Source: UBA1535 sp964371035 | GTDB taxonomy: Bacteria > Bacillota > Clostridia > Tissierellales > Sedimentibacteraceae | Direction: 5' to 3' | Assembly (NCBI GenBank): GCA_964371035.1 | Contig: CAYJLG010000025.1 | Location: forward strand, 1-41,861 | Length of the DNA stretch: 41,861 nt | In this document: positions 33,060 to 40,812 of the stretch, one piece after another | Numbering within the stretch: the stretch's first letter is position 1 | Layout of the letters: each line of letters opens with the position of its first letter | Made by a program: the position numbers and the translations under genes | Notes under the pieces: generated by a model | Seen by the model: only the letters and a program-made list of their open reading frames with translations | The model's database searches: none | What the model was told of the DNA's origin: nothing

Positions 33060-33173
33060 TTGCATCGAGTTTTATGCGGATGTCGAGCTTATGTCGGGAA
33101 AGTAGATAAAATCAATACGTTTCCAACTCTGTGATATGAGGACACAACTCTAAATGCAAGATTAAATTTTTTT
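33060..33173 (+). ncRNA. Candidate structured leader RNA upstream of mutase operon
   Basis: The 310 bases between the pyrG terminator and the mutase gene hold no gene. Within them TTGCAT (33060-33065) pairs with ATGCAA (33154-33159), and GAGTT (33067-33071) with AACTC (33146-33150), enclosing about 75 bases. Inside, GGAAA (near 33097) can pair with TTTCC (near 33120), and TGTG (33130-33133) with CACA (33143-33146) in competition with the closing stem. A run of seven T follows at 33167. The layout resembles a leader RNA with a closing stem, but no known riboswitch consensus (including the B12 box) is visible and no firm promoter was found. Confidence 0.3.
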
Positions 33174-33317
33174 CTGTTATTTTTCAAAATAACTTGTAAT
33201 TTGATTTGATATGAAGTATATTATTAGTGGTAAAACATGTAAAATTGTGAGTATATTTATTTTTAAAATATATGTATGTCAACCACAAAACGTATAAAAT
33301 TTAGGGAGGTACAATTG

Positions 33318-34976
33318 ATGTTTGACAAAGAAAAAAAAGCAGCCTGGGAGGAAAAAGTACTAGGCAAATCATTATCAAGAGCACCTGAAAGCAAAGAGAC
33401 TTTCAGAACAGGATCGGGAGATGAAATCAACAGACTATACACTCCGGAAGATGTTGAAAATGTAGACTACGATTCTGAAATAGGATATCCTGGACAATAT
33501 CCATTTACAAGAGGATATCAACCGACAATGTACAGAGGAAGACATTGGACGATGAGAATGTATGCAGGTTTCGCAACTGCAGAAAAATCAAACGAAAGAT
33601 ATAAATTCCTAGTTGAGCAAGGTTCAACAGGATTATCTGTAGCATTTGACTTACCAACACAGATTGGTTATGACTCAGATCATTCTTTAGCAGAAGGAGA
33701 AGTAGGAAAAGTTGGAGTTGCAATAGATTCTCTTAAAGATATGGAGATCTTATTTGATGGAATACCACTTGACAAAGTAAGTACTTCTATGACAATAAAT
33801 GCACCTGCTTCAGTTCTTTTAGCAATGTATATAGCTGTTGCTGAAAAGCAAGGAGTGTCAGCAGATAAATTAAGAGGGACAATTCAAAATGATATCTTAA
33901 AAGAATATATAGCAAGAGGAACATATATATTCCCAACAGAGCCTTCAATGAGACTTATAACAAATATCTTTGAATATTGTTCAAAAGAAGTTCCACAATG
34001 GAATACAATCAGTATTTCAGGATACCATATTAGAGAAGCAGGTTCAACTGCAGCTCAAGAAGTAGGATTTACAATAGCAGATGGTATAGCATACGTTGAA
34101 GCAGCGATAAAAGCAGGACTTGATGTAGATACTTTTGCACCTAGATTATCATTCTTCTTCAACGCACATAACGATTTATTAGAAGAAGTAGCTAAGTATA
34201 GAGCAGCTAGAAGACTTTGGGCTAAGATAATGAAAGAAAGATTTGGAGCTAAGAGCGAAAAATCAATGATGCTTAAGTTCCATACACAAACAGGAGGTTG
34301 TACATTAACTGCACAACAACCTGATAACAACATAGTTAGAGTTGCTATCCAGACTTTAGCAGCTGTATTAGGTGGAACTCAGTCATTACATACAAATTCT
34401 AGAGATGAGGCGTTAGCACTTCCAACTACAGAATCTGTTCAAATTGCATTGAGAACACAACAAATAGTAGCGCATGAATCAGGCGTTATAAATACTGTAG
34501 ATCCACTTGCAGGATCATACTATATCGAAGCAAAGACTACACAAATAGAAAACGAAGCTATGGACTACATCAAGAGAATAGACGAAATCGGTGGAGCACC
34601 AAGAGCGATAGATGTAGGATTTATACAAAAAGAAATAACAGATTCAGCTTATAAATATCAAATGGAAATAGAATCACAAGAGAGAATAGTTGTTGGTGTT
34701 AACAAATTCCAAGTAGAAGAAGAAGCGCCAAAAGATTTGTTAAGAGTAGATCCAATTGTTGGAGAAATGCAAAAGAAAAAGATATCAGATGTAAAAGCAG
34801 CAAGAAACAATGATGCTGTTAAAGAATCTTTAGAAGCATTGAGAAAAGCTTGTGAAGGAACAGAAAATGTTATGCCGTATATATTAGCATCAGTAAAAGA
34901 GTATGCTACATTAGGAGAAATATGCGGAGTAATGAGAGAAGTTTTCGGAGAATATGAGCAAGCAGTATTGCTATAA
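33318..34976 (+). CDS. Methylmalonyl-CoA mutase, large (catalytic) subunit
   Basis: The 552-residue product forms the substrate-binding barrel of the B12-dependent mutase that interconverts methylmalonyl-CoA and succinyl-CoA. Motifs include YPFTRGYQPTMYRGRHW, STGLSVAFDLPTQIGYDSD, SISGYHIREAG (His237), FAPRLSFFF and QSLHTNSRDEALALPT. Tyr72 in TMY and Arg212 in PSMR match the two residues that bind the methylmalonyl carboxylate, which are Phe and Gln in isobutyryl-CoA mutase, so methylmalonyl-CoA is the likely substrate. It lacks the cobalamin domain, which is the next gene. GGGAGGT precedes the ATG at 33318; a start 14 codons upstream is rejected for lack of a site. Confidence 0.94.
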   Translation: MFDKEKKAAWEEKVLGKSLSRAPESKETFRTGSGDEINRLYTPEDVENVDYDSEIGYPGQYPFTRGYQPTMYRGRHWTMRMYAGFATAEKSNERYKFLVEQGSTGLSVAFDLPTQIGYDSDHSLAEGEVGKVGVAIDSLKDMEILFDGIPLDKVSTSMTINAPASVLLAMYIAVAEKQGVSADKLRGTIQNDILKEYIARGTYIFPTEPSMRLITNIFEYCSKEVPQWNTISISGYHIREAGSTAAQEVGFTIADGIAYVEAAIKAGLDVDTFAPRLSFFFNAHNDLLEEVAKYRAARRLWAKIMKERFGAKSEKSMMLKFHTQTGGCTLTAQQPDNNIVRVAIQTLAAVLGGTQSLHTNSRDEALALPTTESVQIALRTQQIVAHESGVINTVDPLAGSYYIEAKTTQIENEAMDYIKRIDEIGGAPRAIDVGFIQKEITDSAYKYQMEIESQERIVVGVNKFQVEEEAPKDLLRVDPIVGEMQKKKISDVKAARNNDAVKESLEALRKACEGTENVMPYILASVKEYATLGEICGVMREVFGEYEQAVLL

Positions 34977-35008
34977 AACCATATATTTATTAAGTTGGAG
35001 GATTAAAA

Positions 35009-35407
35009 ATGAGTAGACCAATTAGAGTTCTAGTTGCAAAACCGGGTCTTGATGGACACGATAGAGGAGCTAAACTAATAGCAAGAGCACTTAGAGATGC
35101 AGGAATGGAAGTAATATATACAGGGCTGAGACAAACACCTGAACAAATAGTAGCAGCAGCAATACAAGAAGATGTTGACGTAGTAGGATTAAGCATATTG
35201 TCAGGAGCACATAATCACTTGTTGCCAAAAGTAGTAGAACTATTAAAAGCACAGGGAGCAGATGACGTGTTAATCATAGGCGGAGGAGTTATACCTGATG
35301 ATGATATACCAGGATTAAAAGCGGCTGGAGTACATGAGGTATTTACACCTGGCACAGCAACTACAACTACTATAGATTTCATCAAAGCAAATGTTAAAAG
35401 AATATAG
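35009..35407 (+). CDS. Methylmalonyl-CoA mutase, B12-binding subunit
   Basis: The 132-residue protein is a stand-alone cobalamin-binding domain. It has the DxHxxG motif in GLDGHDRG, whose His ligates cobalt, then GLSILSG and IIGGGVIPDDD, which wrap the nucleotide tail of B12. Together with the preceding large subunit it forms the two-chain mutase found in clostridia and archaea. It starts 32 bases after the large subunit gene with GGAGG before the ATG. An 11-bp inverted repeat follows its stop codon and separates it from meaB. Confidence 0.95.
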   Translation: MSRPIRVLVAKPGLDGHDRGAKLIARALRDAGMEVIYTGLRQTPEQIVAAAIQEDVDVVGLSILSGAHNHLLPKVVELLKAQGADDVLIIGGGVIPDDDIPGLKAAGVHEVFTPGTATTTTIDFIKANVKRI

Positions 35408-35423
35408 ATAGAAATTTAAATAT

Positions 35424-35466
35424 ATGACTTGACGGCATGCTTAATAAGTTTTTGACGTCAAGTCAT
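35424..35466 (+). repeat. Inverted repeat between B12 subunit gene and meaB
   Basis: ATGACTTGACG (35424-35434) pairs perfectly with CGTCAAGTCAT (35456-35466) around a 21-base loop. The tail GTTGTTATTAA is only partly T-rich. It could reduce read-through into meaB, stabilise the upstream mRNA, or bind a regulator. Confidence 0.55.
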
Positions 35467-35539
35467 GTTGTTATTAATGTGTATTGATTTTTATTTAATC
35501 AATACGAATTTTCTAATTATTGGCAATAAGAGGTGTACT

Positions 35540-36475
35540 ATGAATGAATTAATTGAAAAAATGCTTGCAGGAGATAAAAGATCTTGTGCCAGAATAATTA
35601 CAGCTGTAGAAAATGATGAAAAAGATGCTCGTGAAATAATACAAGTATTACATCAGCATACAGGCAATGCAAAAATCATAGGAATAACCGGACCTCCAGG
35701 TGCGGGAAAGAGCACTCTTACAGATAAACTTGCAAAGAAACTTGTAGAAGAAGGAAATAAAGTGGGAATAATAGCAGTAGACCCTACTAGTCCTTATTCT
35801 GGAGGCTCAATTTTGGGCGATAGAGTTCGTATGCAAGATTTAGCTCTTAATCCTAATGTCTTCATTAGAAGCATGGGAACAAGAGGATATTTAGGTGGTT
35901 TGTCAAGAGCCACAAAAGATGTTGTTAAAGTGTTAGATGCTTTTGGAGTGGATTATATTTTTATTGAAACTGTTGGAGTAGGCCAATCTGAGGTGGATAT
36001 TATTAAAACTGCAGACACTATTATCATGGTCATGGTACCAGGACTAGGTGATGATATTCAATCTATCAAAGCAGGTGTAATGGAAATTGGAGATATTTTT
36101 GCTGTAAACAAAAGCGATTTGCCGGGATCACAAAAAACAGCTTCAGAAATCAACATGATGCTTGATCTAAACTCAAACATGGGAAAAAGACCACCAGTTG
36201 TTATGGTAACTGCAAACAAAAACGAAGGTGTGAGTGATTTAATTGATGAAATAAAAATTCATACATATTATTTAACTGATACAGGATTGTTGAAAGAAAG
36301 AAGACATAACAATACTAAGAGAGAAGTAGTCGAGATGATAGAGTCTGAACTTAGGAAAATAGTCATAAAACATACAGATAGCGAAAACAAATTAGACGAT
36401 AAAGTCAATGAGATATTGGATAAAAAAACAAATGTTTATGAAGTTATCGATGAATTTTTAGAAGCGATAAAGTAA
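35540..36475 (+). CDS. meaB: MeaB/ArgK-type GTPase chaperone of methylmalonyl-CoA mutase
   Basis: The 311-residue G3E GTPase has the Walker A loop GITGPPGAGKSTL, a switch region DPTSPYSGGSILGDRVRM, FIETVGVGQSE (Walker B area) and the guanine-specificity motif NKSD. Members load and protect the B12 cofactor of the mutase, using GTP. It begins at the ATG at 35540, which follows AAGAGGTG; the in-frame stretch before it lacks a site and overlaps the inverted repeat. It lies 132 bases after the mutase B12 subunit gene and 51 bases before the epimerase gene, the expected context for this role. Confidence 0.94.
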   Translation: MNELIEKMLAGDKRSCARIITAVENDEKDAREIIQVLHQHTGNAKIIGITGPPGAGKSTLTDKLAKKLVEEGNKVGIIAVDPTSPYSGGSILGDRVRMQDLALNPNVFIRSMGTRGYLGGLSRATKDVVKVLDAFGVDYIFIETVGVGQSEVDIIKTADTIIMVMVPGLGDDIQSIKAGVMEIGDIFAVNKSDLPGSQKTASEINMMLDLNSNMGKRPPVVMVTANKNEGVSDLIDEIKIHTYYLTDTGLLKERRHNNTKREVVEMIESELRKIVIKHTDSENKLDDKVNEILDKKTNVYEVIDEFLEAIK

Positions 36476-36526
36476 ACTTGTTTAGATATAAAATTTTAAT
36501 AGTGTGATATTTTAGGAGGATTCAAA

Positions 36527-36937
36527 ATGGATTTATCAAGAATAGACCACGTAGGAGTGGCAGTAAAAAACTTAGAAGAAGCTTTAAGCTTTTATGAAGG
36601 CGTTTTAGGATTGAAAGCAGCAGGAGTAGAAGTAGTAGAAGAGCAAAAAGTAAAGGTAGCGTTTTTACCTTTAGGAGATAGTGAAATAGAACTTTTAGAA
36701 TCTACAGAACCGGATGGTCCTATAGCTAGATACATAGAAAAAAACGGCGGAAATGGTGGAGTTCAACATATTGCAGTAAGAGTTGATGATATAGAAGCTG
36801 CTATCGCTGAAATGAAAGAAAAAGGGATGAAAATGATTGATGAAACACCTAGATACGGTGCTGGTGGAGCTAGAATAGCATTCTGTCATCCAAAAACTTC
36901 TATGGGAGTTTTATTAGAACTTTGTGAAAGAAAATAG
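36527..36937 (+). CDS. mce: Methylmalonyl-CoA epimerase
   Basis: The 136-residue VOC-fold protein begins with IDHVGVAVKNLEEALSFYEGVLGL (first metal His) and has ESTEPDGPIARYIEKNGG, GVQHIAVRVDD (second His) and a final VLLELCE with the Glu ligand. It exchanges the R and S forms of methylmalonyl-CoA, linking the mutase to the carboxylase or decarboxylase branch. GGAGGA precedes the ATG. It is the last gene of the mutase operon; a strong hairpin follows. No decarboxylase gene comes after it. Confidence 0.95.
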   Translation: MDLSRIDHVGVAVKNLEEALSFYEGVLGLKAAGVEVVEEQKVKVAFLPLGDSEIELLESTEPDGPIARYIEKNGGNGGVQHIAVRVDDIEAAIAEMKEKGMKMIDETPRYGAGGARIAFCHPKTSMGVLLELCERK

Positions 36938-36953
36938 TGATTATAAATCAAAA

Positions 36954-37003
36954 AAAGGGACTGTATCACAATGATTTTGTGATACAGTCCCTTTCTATAT
37001 TTT
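36954..37003 (+). terminator. 18-bp perfect hairpin terminator after epimerase gene
   Basis: AAAGGGACTGTATCACAA (36954-36971) pairs perfectly with 36977-36994 around a 5-base loop, followed by CTATATTTTTTG. Hairpins of this GGGACTGT type are dispersed in many Firmicutes. The rest of this 300-base spacer holds a GC-richer fragment at about 37017-37030 (TTCTGTTTAAGCGGCCCC) and the lrp promoter. Confidence 0.8.
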
Positions 37004-37179
37004 TTGTTTTTTTAGGTTCTGTTTAAGCGGCCCCTTTTTTTTGACATTTTTCAGTAGAAAAACTTTGATATTGATAGTGACGAATAGAAAGTTAGACTAT
37101 GCTATCTTTGTGCAAAAAAATTCTATTAGAAATATTTTTGTGCTTTAAATTACGATTAGTGGAAAATATTCCGCGTATA

Positions 37180-37207
37180 TTGACTAATATGTATAATATG
37201 ATAAAAT
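37180..37207 (+). promoter_or_regulatory. Promoter for lrp-pruA
   Basis: TTGACT (37180-37185) and TAAAAT (37202-37207) are separated by 16 bases, 30 bases before the ATG. Confidence 0.6.
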
Positions 37208-37211
37208 AATT

Positions 37212-37225
37212 AAAATCATGATTTT
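37212..37225. promoter_or_regulatory. 14-bp perfect palindrome, candidate Lrp operator
   Basis: AAAATCATGATTTT is a perfect palindrome between the -10 element and the ribosome binding site of the Lrp gene, around the expected transcription start. Its place suggests autoregulation by the Lrp protein. Confidence 0.45.
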
Positions 37226-37237
37226 GAAAGGATACAT

Positions 37238-37678
37238 ATGGATACTATTGATAATAAAATTATAGAAATACTTCAAGAAAATGGACGCATTTCTCATGAA
37301 GAGATATCTAGAAAATTAAATCTATCTAGACCGGCTATACATCAACGCATTGCTAAATTAGAAGAAAAGAAGATTATATCAGGATACACAGTAAAGATAA
37401 ACTGGGATAAACTGGGATATAATGTAAGTATTATTGTTTCATTGAAAGTACACACCGATAATTATTATAAACTTATCGAAGATATAATGAAATTAAAGAT
37501 ACAAGATACAATGATAGAAGAATGTTATAGAGCTACCGGAGAATGGTGTATATTACTAAAAATTAGGACTATGAGTACAAAAAACATAACTAAACTGCAT
37601 GATGTTTTACTAAGGGATGAGCGCATTATAGATACATCGACAGTATTGTTACTCTCAAATCAAAGCGAGGATGAATAA
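37238..37678 (+). CDS. Lrp/AsnC family transcriptional regulator
   Basis: The 146-residue protein has an N-terminal helix-turn-helix (ISHEEISRKLNLSRPAIHQRIAKLEEKKIISGY) and a C-terminal RAM domain (about 65-140) with CYRATGEWCILLKI, where amino acids bind. Such proteins respond to an amino acid and control its metabolism, often regulating their own gene. The next gene, a glutamate-semialdehyde dehydrogenase, starts 2 bases after the stop, so the two are co-transcribed and the effector may be proline, ornithine, glutamate or a related amino acid. That is inference. Confidence 0.92.
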   Translation: MDTIDNKIIEILQENGRISHEEISRKLNLSRPAIHQRIAKLEEKKIISGYTVKINWDKLGYNVSIIVSLKVHTDNYYKLIEDIMKLKIQDTMIEECYRATGEWCILLKIRTMSTKNITKLHDVLLRDERIIDTSTVLLLSNQSEDE

Positions 37679-37679
37679 A

Positions 37680-39293
37680 ATGAACAACACGATTTTTAAC
37701 TTAAGTGATTTTGTAAATGAGCCAATTCTTAAATATGAAGAAAATAGTAAAGAAAGAATTGATCTAGAAAAAAAATTAGCAGAAATGAAAGCGGAAATAA
37801 TAGATATTCCATTGGTAATAGGTGGAAAAGAATATAGAACAGGTAATACAGCAAAGTGTGTGTTGCCTCATAACCATAGTAAAGTAATAGCAAATTATCA
37901 TTTGGCAGGCGAAGAAGAGATAAAATTAGCTATCAAATGTGCTATGGAGGCAAAAATTACTTGGCAAAGAATGCCATACGAAAAAAGAATGATGATCTTT
38001 CTAAAAGCAGCAAGACTTGCAGCAACTACTTGGAGAGCAACTATCAATGCTGCAACAATGCTAAATCAAAGCAAGACTTTTGTGCAAGCAGAAATAGATT
38101 CAGCTTGTGAGCTTGTAGATTTTTTTAATGCAAACTGCAAGTCGTTGTTAGAGTTGTACAAGATGCAACCTATGAATACTTTTGACAGCATAAATACTGT
38201 TGAATACAGAGCTCTAGATGGATTTGTTTACGCCGTTACACCGTTTAATTTTACGGCTATTGCAGGAAACTTAGTTTCGGCGCCAGCTGTTGCAGGTAAC
38301 ACAGTAGTTTGGAAACCAGCATCTTCATCTGTTTATTCGTCTTATGTAGTTATGAAGTTATTGCAAGAAGCAGGGTTGCCTGATGGAGTAATCAACTTTA
38401 TACCAGGTAGCGCATCTATGATTAGCAACATCGTAATGAGCGATAAAAATCTTGCAGGAGTGCATTTTACAGGTTCTACAGAAGTATTTAGTGGAATGTG
38501 GAAAATAGTAGGAGACAATATAAGTAAATATGGAAGCTATCCTAGACTAGTAGGCGAAACAGGTGGAAAAAACTTTAGCATGATTCATAATACCGCAGAT
38601 ATTGATAGTGTAGTTTCAGCTTTGATTAGAGGAGCATTTGAATATCAAGGACAAAAATGCTCTGCTACTTCAAGAGTGTATTTGCCTGAAAGTACTTGGC
38701 CACAAATCAAAGAAAAATTGATTGATGGAACTAAATCGTTAAAAATGGGTGACGTAGAAGAAATAGATTGTTTCATGGGTGCTGTTATCGATAGAAAATC
38801 ATTTGACAAGATTAAATCATATATAGAGTACAGTAAGGAATCTAAAGATGCAGAAATAATTTTTGGCGGAAAATGTGATGATTCTGTAGGTTATTTTGTT
38901 GAACCAACTATAATAGTTACAAGTGATCCAAACTTCAAAACGATGGTAGACGAAATCTTTGGACCTGTGTTAACAATTTATGTATATGAAGATGAGAAAT
39001 ATTGTGAAACACTTGAAATATGTAGTAATTCAAGCGAATATGCTCTTACAGGCTCTTTATGGGCATCTGATAGAGTAGTGATAGAAAAATCTGAAAGAAT
39101 CTTAGAATTTTCTGCGGGAAATCTTTATATAAATGACAAGAGTACTGGTTCTGTGGTTGGGCAAAATCCTTTTGGTGGGTCCAAAGCGTCAGGAACAAAT
39201 GACAAAGCAGGAACTATCATTAATATGTTGAAATGGGTTAGCCCAAGAAATATTAAAGAAAATTTTATTCCATCTAAAAAATATATTTACTAA
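37680..39293 (+). CDS. pruA: L-glutamate gamma-semialdehyde dehydrogenase (P5C dehydrogenase)
   Basis: The 537-residue NAD-dependent aldehyde dehydrogenase oxidises pyrroline-5-carboxylate/glutamate semialdehyde to glutamate. It resembles the long stand-alone form known from Bacteroidetes and eukaryotes: MPYEKRMMIFLKAARL, TPFNFTAIAGNL, GNTVVWKPA, FTGST, catalytic Glu293 in VGETGGKNF and Cys327 in EYQGQKCSATSR. The ATG at 37680 is used, since GAGG lies 9 bases before it; an ATG 9 bases earlier sits directly on that site. No proline dehydrogenase gene is nearby, so the substrate may come from ornithine or from an unlinked proline dehydrogenase. A long nested hairpin follows. Confidence 0.92.
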   Translation: MNNTIFNLSDFVNEPILKYEENSKERIDLEKKLAEMKAEIIDIPLVIGGKEYRTGNTAKCVLPHNHSKVIANYHLAGEEEIKLAIKCAMEAKITWQRMPYEKRMMIFLKAARLAATTWRATINAATMLNQSKTFVQAEIDSACELVDFFNANCKSLLELYKMQPMNTFDSINTVEYRALDGFVYAVTPFNFTAIAGNLVSAPAVAGNTVVWKPASSSVYSSYVVMKLLQEAGLPDGVINFIPGSASMISNIVMSDKNLAGVHFTGSTEVFSGMWKIVGDNISKYGSYPRLVGETGGKNFSMIHNTADIDSVVSALIRGAFEYQGQKCSATSRVYLPESTWPQIKEKLIDGTKSLKMGDVEEIDCFMGAVIDRKSFDKIKSYIEYSKESKDAEIIFGGKCDDSVGYFVEPTIIVTSDPNFKTMVDEIFGPVLTIYVYEDEKYCETLEICSNSSEYALTGSLWASDRVVIEKSERILEFSAGNLYINDKSTGSVVGQNPFGGSKASGTNDKAGTIINMLKWVSPRNIKENFIPSKKYIY

Positions 39294-39303
39294 TAATAAT
39301 TTG

Positions 39304-39373
39304 AAATGCTCGTGTAGATTGTTTTAAATAGTGATTTTTTATCTATTTAATATAATATGCACGGGCATTTTTA
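39304..39373 (+). terminator. Nested two-stem terminator after pruA
   Basis: The outer stem AAATGCTCGTG (39304-39314) pairs with CACGGGCATTT (39360-39370) with one G-U pair. Inside, TTAAATAG (39324-39331) pairs with CTATTTAA (39343-39350). A T run follows the outer stem. Confidence 0.65.
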
Positions 39374-39401
39374 TCTATAATTGCATATCTAAATTTTTTG
39401 C

Positions 39402-39430
39402 TTGCACTATTATATAAACTGTTATATCAT
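39402..39430 (+). promoter_or_regulatory. Promoter for MFS transporter gene
   Basis: TTGCAC (39402-39407) and TATCAT (39425-39430) are separated by 17 bases, 35 bases before the ATG. Confidence 0.5.
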
Positions 39431-39465
39431 TATAAAGTTATTGATAAGATGACTTTGGAGGGAAA

Positions 39466-40689
39466 ATGAAAAATGTGAAAATTAGCAACAATTTGCTGCT
39501 ATGTTTTGTTTTAGTAGCTTTTGTAGCATTAGGAAACGGGATGAGTGATGGAATTTATGGGAATTATTTTAAAGATGCATATAATGTTACCACAGCGCAA
39601 AGAGCATTCATTGAATTTCCAAGAGAACTACCAGGAATATTGTGTGTGTTCATCATTGGCGCCTTATCGTTTTTAGGCGACTTCAAGTTAGCTGTTATTG
39701 CACAGATTTTAGCCTGTTTTGGCTTGACCGTATTAGGCTTGTTTACACCATCTTTTAATATCATGCTCATATTTTTATTTATCAACTCATTAGGAATGCA
39801 TTTATTCATGCCTCTTCAAGATTCTATGGTTATGTCACTTGCAGAGCCTGATCAAATCGGAAAAAGAATAGGCCAATATTCTAGTATAAAAATAGGAATA
39901 GGTTTTTTATCAGGAATCATTGTATTTATTGGATTTAGAACAGGTTTATTTTCTTTTGTCTCAGAGTTTAAACTAGTTTTTATTATTGGAGCACTATCTT
40001 TCGTCATTGCGACTATGCTGGCGCTCAAATTAGTATCAAACACTAAAAATTTGAACAGACCGATTAATAAAAACAGAATAAGTTTGATTTTTAGAAAAGA
40101 GTATAAATATTATTATATGTTGACTGTCTTGCACGGAGTTCAAAAACAAATTGCTTATGTTTTTGGATCATGGGTAATTATAGACTTATTGTTAAAAGGC
40201 GCAGATGTAATGTCGTTGCTTGTAATCACAGGTAATTTTATTGGTATGTTTTTTATGGCAAAATTAGGAAAATGGATAGATAAATACGGCGTGAAAAGCA
40301 TGCTTTATCTTGATGCATTAACGTTTATAATAATTTATACGATATATGGATTTATTGTATGGAATTTGACTGGAGCAGTAGACCCAGGTTCAAGCTGGAT
40401 GGTCATGGTTGTTTATTTACTGTTTATCTCAGATAGATTGTCTATGCAAATAGGTGTTGTAAAATCAGTATATTTAAAGAGTATTGCAGTAGATCCAAAT
40501 GAGGTGACAGCAACACTATCGACAGGAATAAGTTTAGATCATATGGTAGCTATAGTAGCTGCGCAGATAAGTGGTTTGATTTGGACAAACCTAGGACCTC
40601 AATGGGTATTTTTTATAGCTGCGTTTTTATCTTTTGGAAACTTGTTTGTAGCATGGAAAATCGAACCTGCTAAGCATGAAAAAAAATAA
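39466..40689 (+). CDS. Major facilitator superfamily transporter
   Basis: The 407-residue membrane protein has about 12 hydrophobic helices in two halves, split by a basic loop around residues 195-210 (KNLNRPINKNRISLIFRKEYKYYY). The N-terminal part has VALGNGMSDGIYGNYFKDAYNVT and FPRELPGILCVFIIGALSFLGD, and the loop ADPDQIGKRIGQ-like EPDQIGKRIGQYSSIK matches the MFS pattern between helices. The substrate cannot be told from sequence. GGAGGG precedes the ATG. It has its own promoter and terminator, so it is probably a single-gene unit. Confidence 0.88.
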   Translation: MKNVKISNNLLLCFVLVAFVALGNGMSDGIYGNYFKDAYNVTTAQRAFIEFPRELPGILCVFIIGALSFLGDFKLAVIAQILACFGLTVLGLFTPSFNIMLIFLFINSLGMHLFMPLQDSMVMSLAEPDQIGKRIGQYSSIKIGIGFLSGIIVFIGFRTGLFSFVSEFKLVFIIGALSFVIATMLALKLVSNTKNLNRPINKNRISLIFRKEYKYYYMLTVLHGVQKQIAYVFGSWVIIDLLLKGADVMSLLVITGNFIGMFFMAKLGKWIDKYGVKSMLYLDALTFIIIYTIYGFIVWNLTGAVDPGSSWMVMVVYLLFISDRLSMQIGVVKSVYLKSIAVDPNEVTATLSTGISLDHMVAIVAAQISGLIWTNLGPQWVFFIAAFLSFGNLFVAWKIEPAKHEKK

Positions 40690-40695
40690 TAAAGA

Positions 40696-40735
40696 AAAAA
40701 TCCCAATTATCGCTAGGATAACTGGGATTTTTTTA
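40696..40735. terminator. Bidirectional terminator between MFS gene and sensor kinase gene
   Basis: AAAAATCCCA (40696-40705) pairs with TGGGATTTTT (40723-40732). After an A-C mismatch, TTATC pairs with GATAA. A runs and T runs flank both sides, so it can serve both convergent genes. Confidence 0.82.
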
Positions 40736-40812
40736 CTATTCACAGTTAATTTATGGTAATCAATAGAATTGATACGTTTGCCCTAAATGATTAATAATAC
40801 CAAAGACACTTT

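Noticed and set aside
33092..33106. CGGGAAAGTAG stretch identical to part of the 5S rRNA end
   Set aside because: Only 11 bases match and the flanks differ from 5S rRNA, so it is probably chance.
33318..34976. Isobutyryl-CoA or ethylmalonyl-CoA mutase instead of methylmalonyl-CoA mutase
   Set aside because: Tyr72 and Arg212 are kept, and epimerase and MeaB genes follow, which favours methylmalonyl-CoA.
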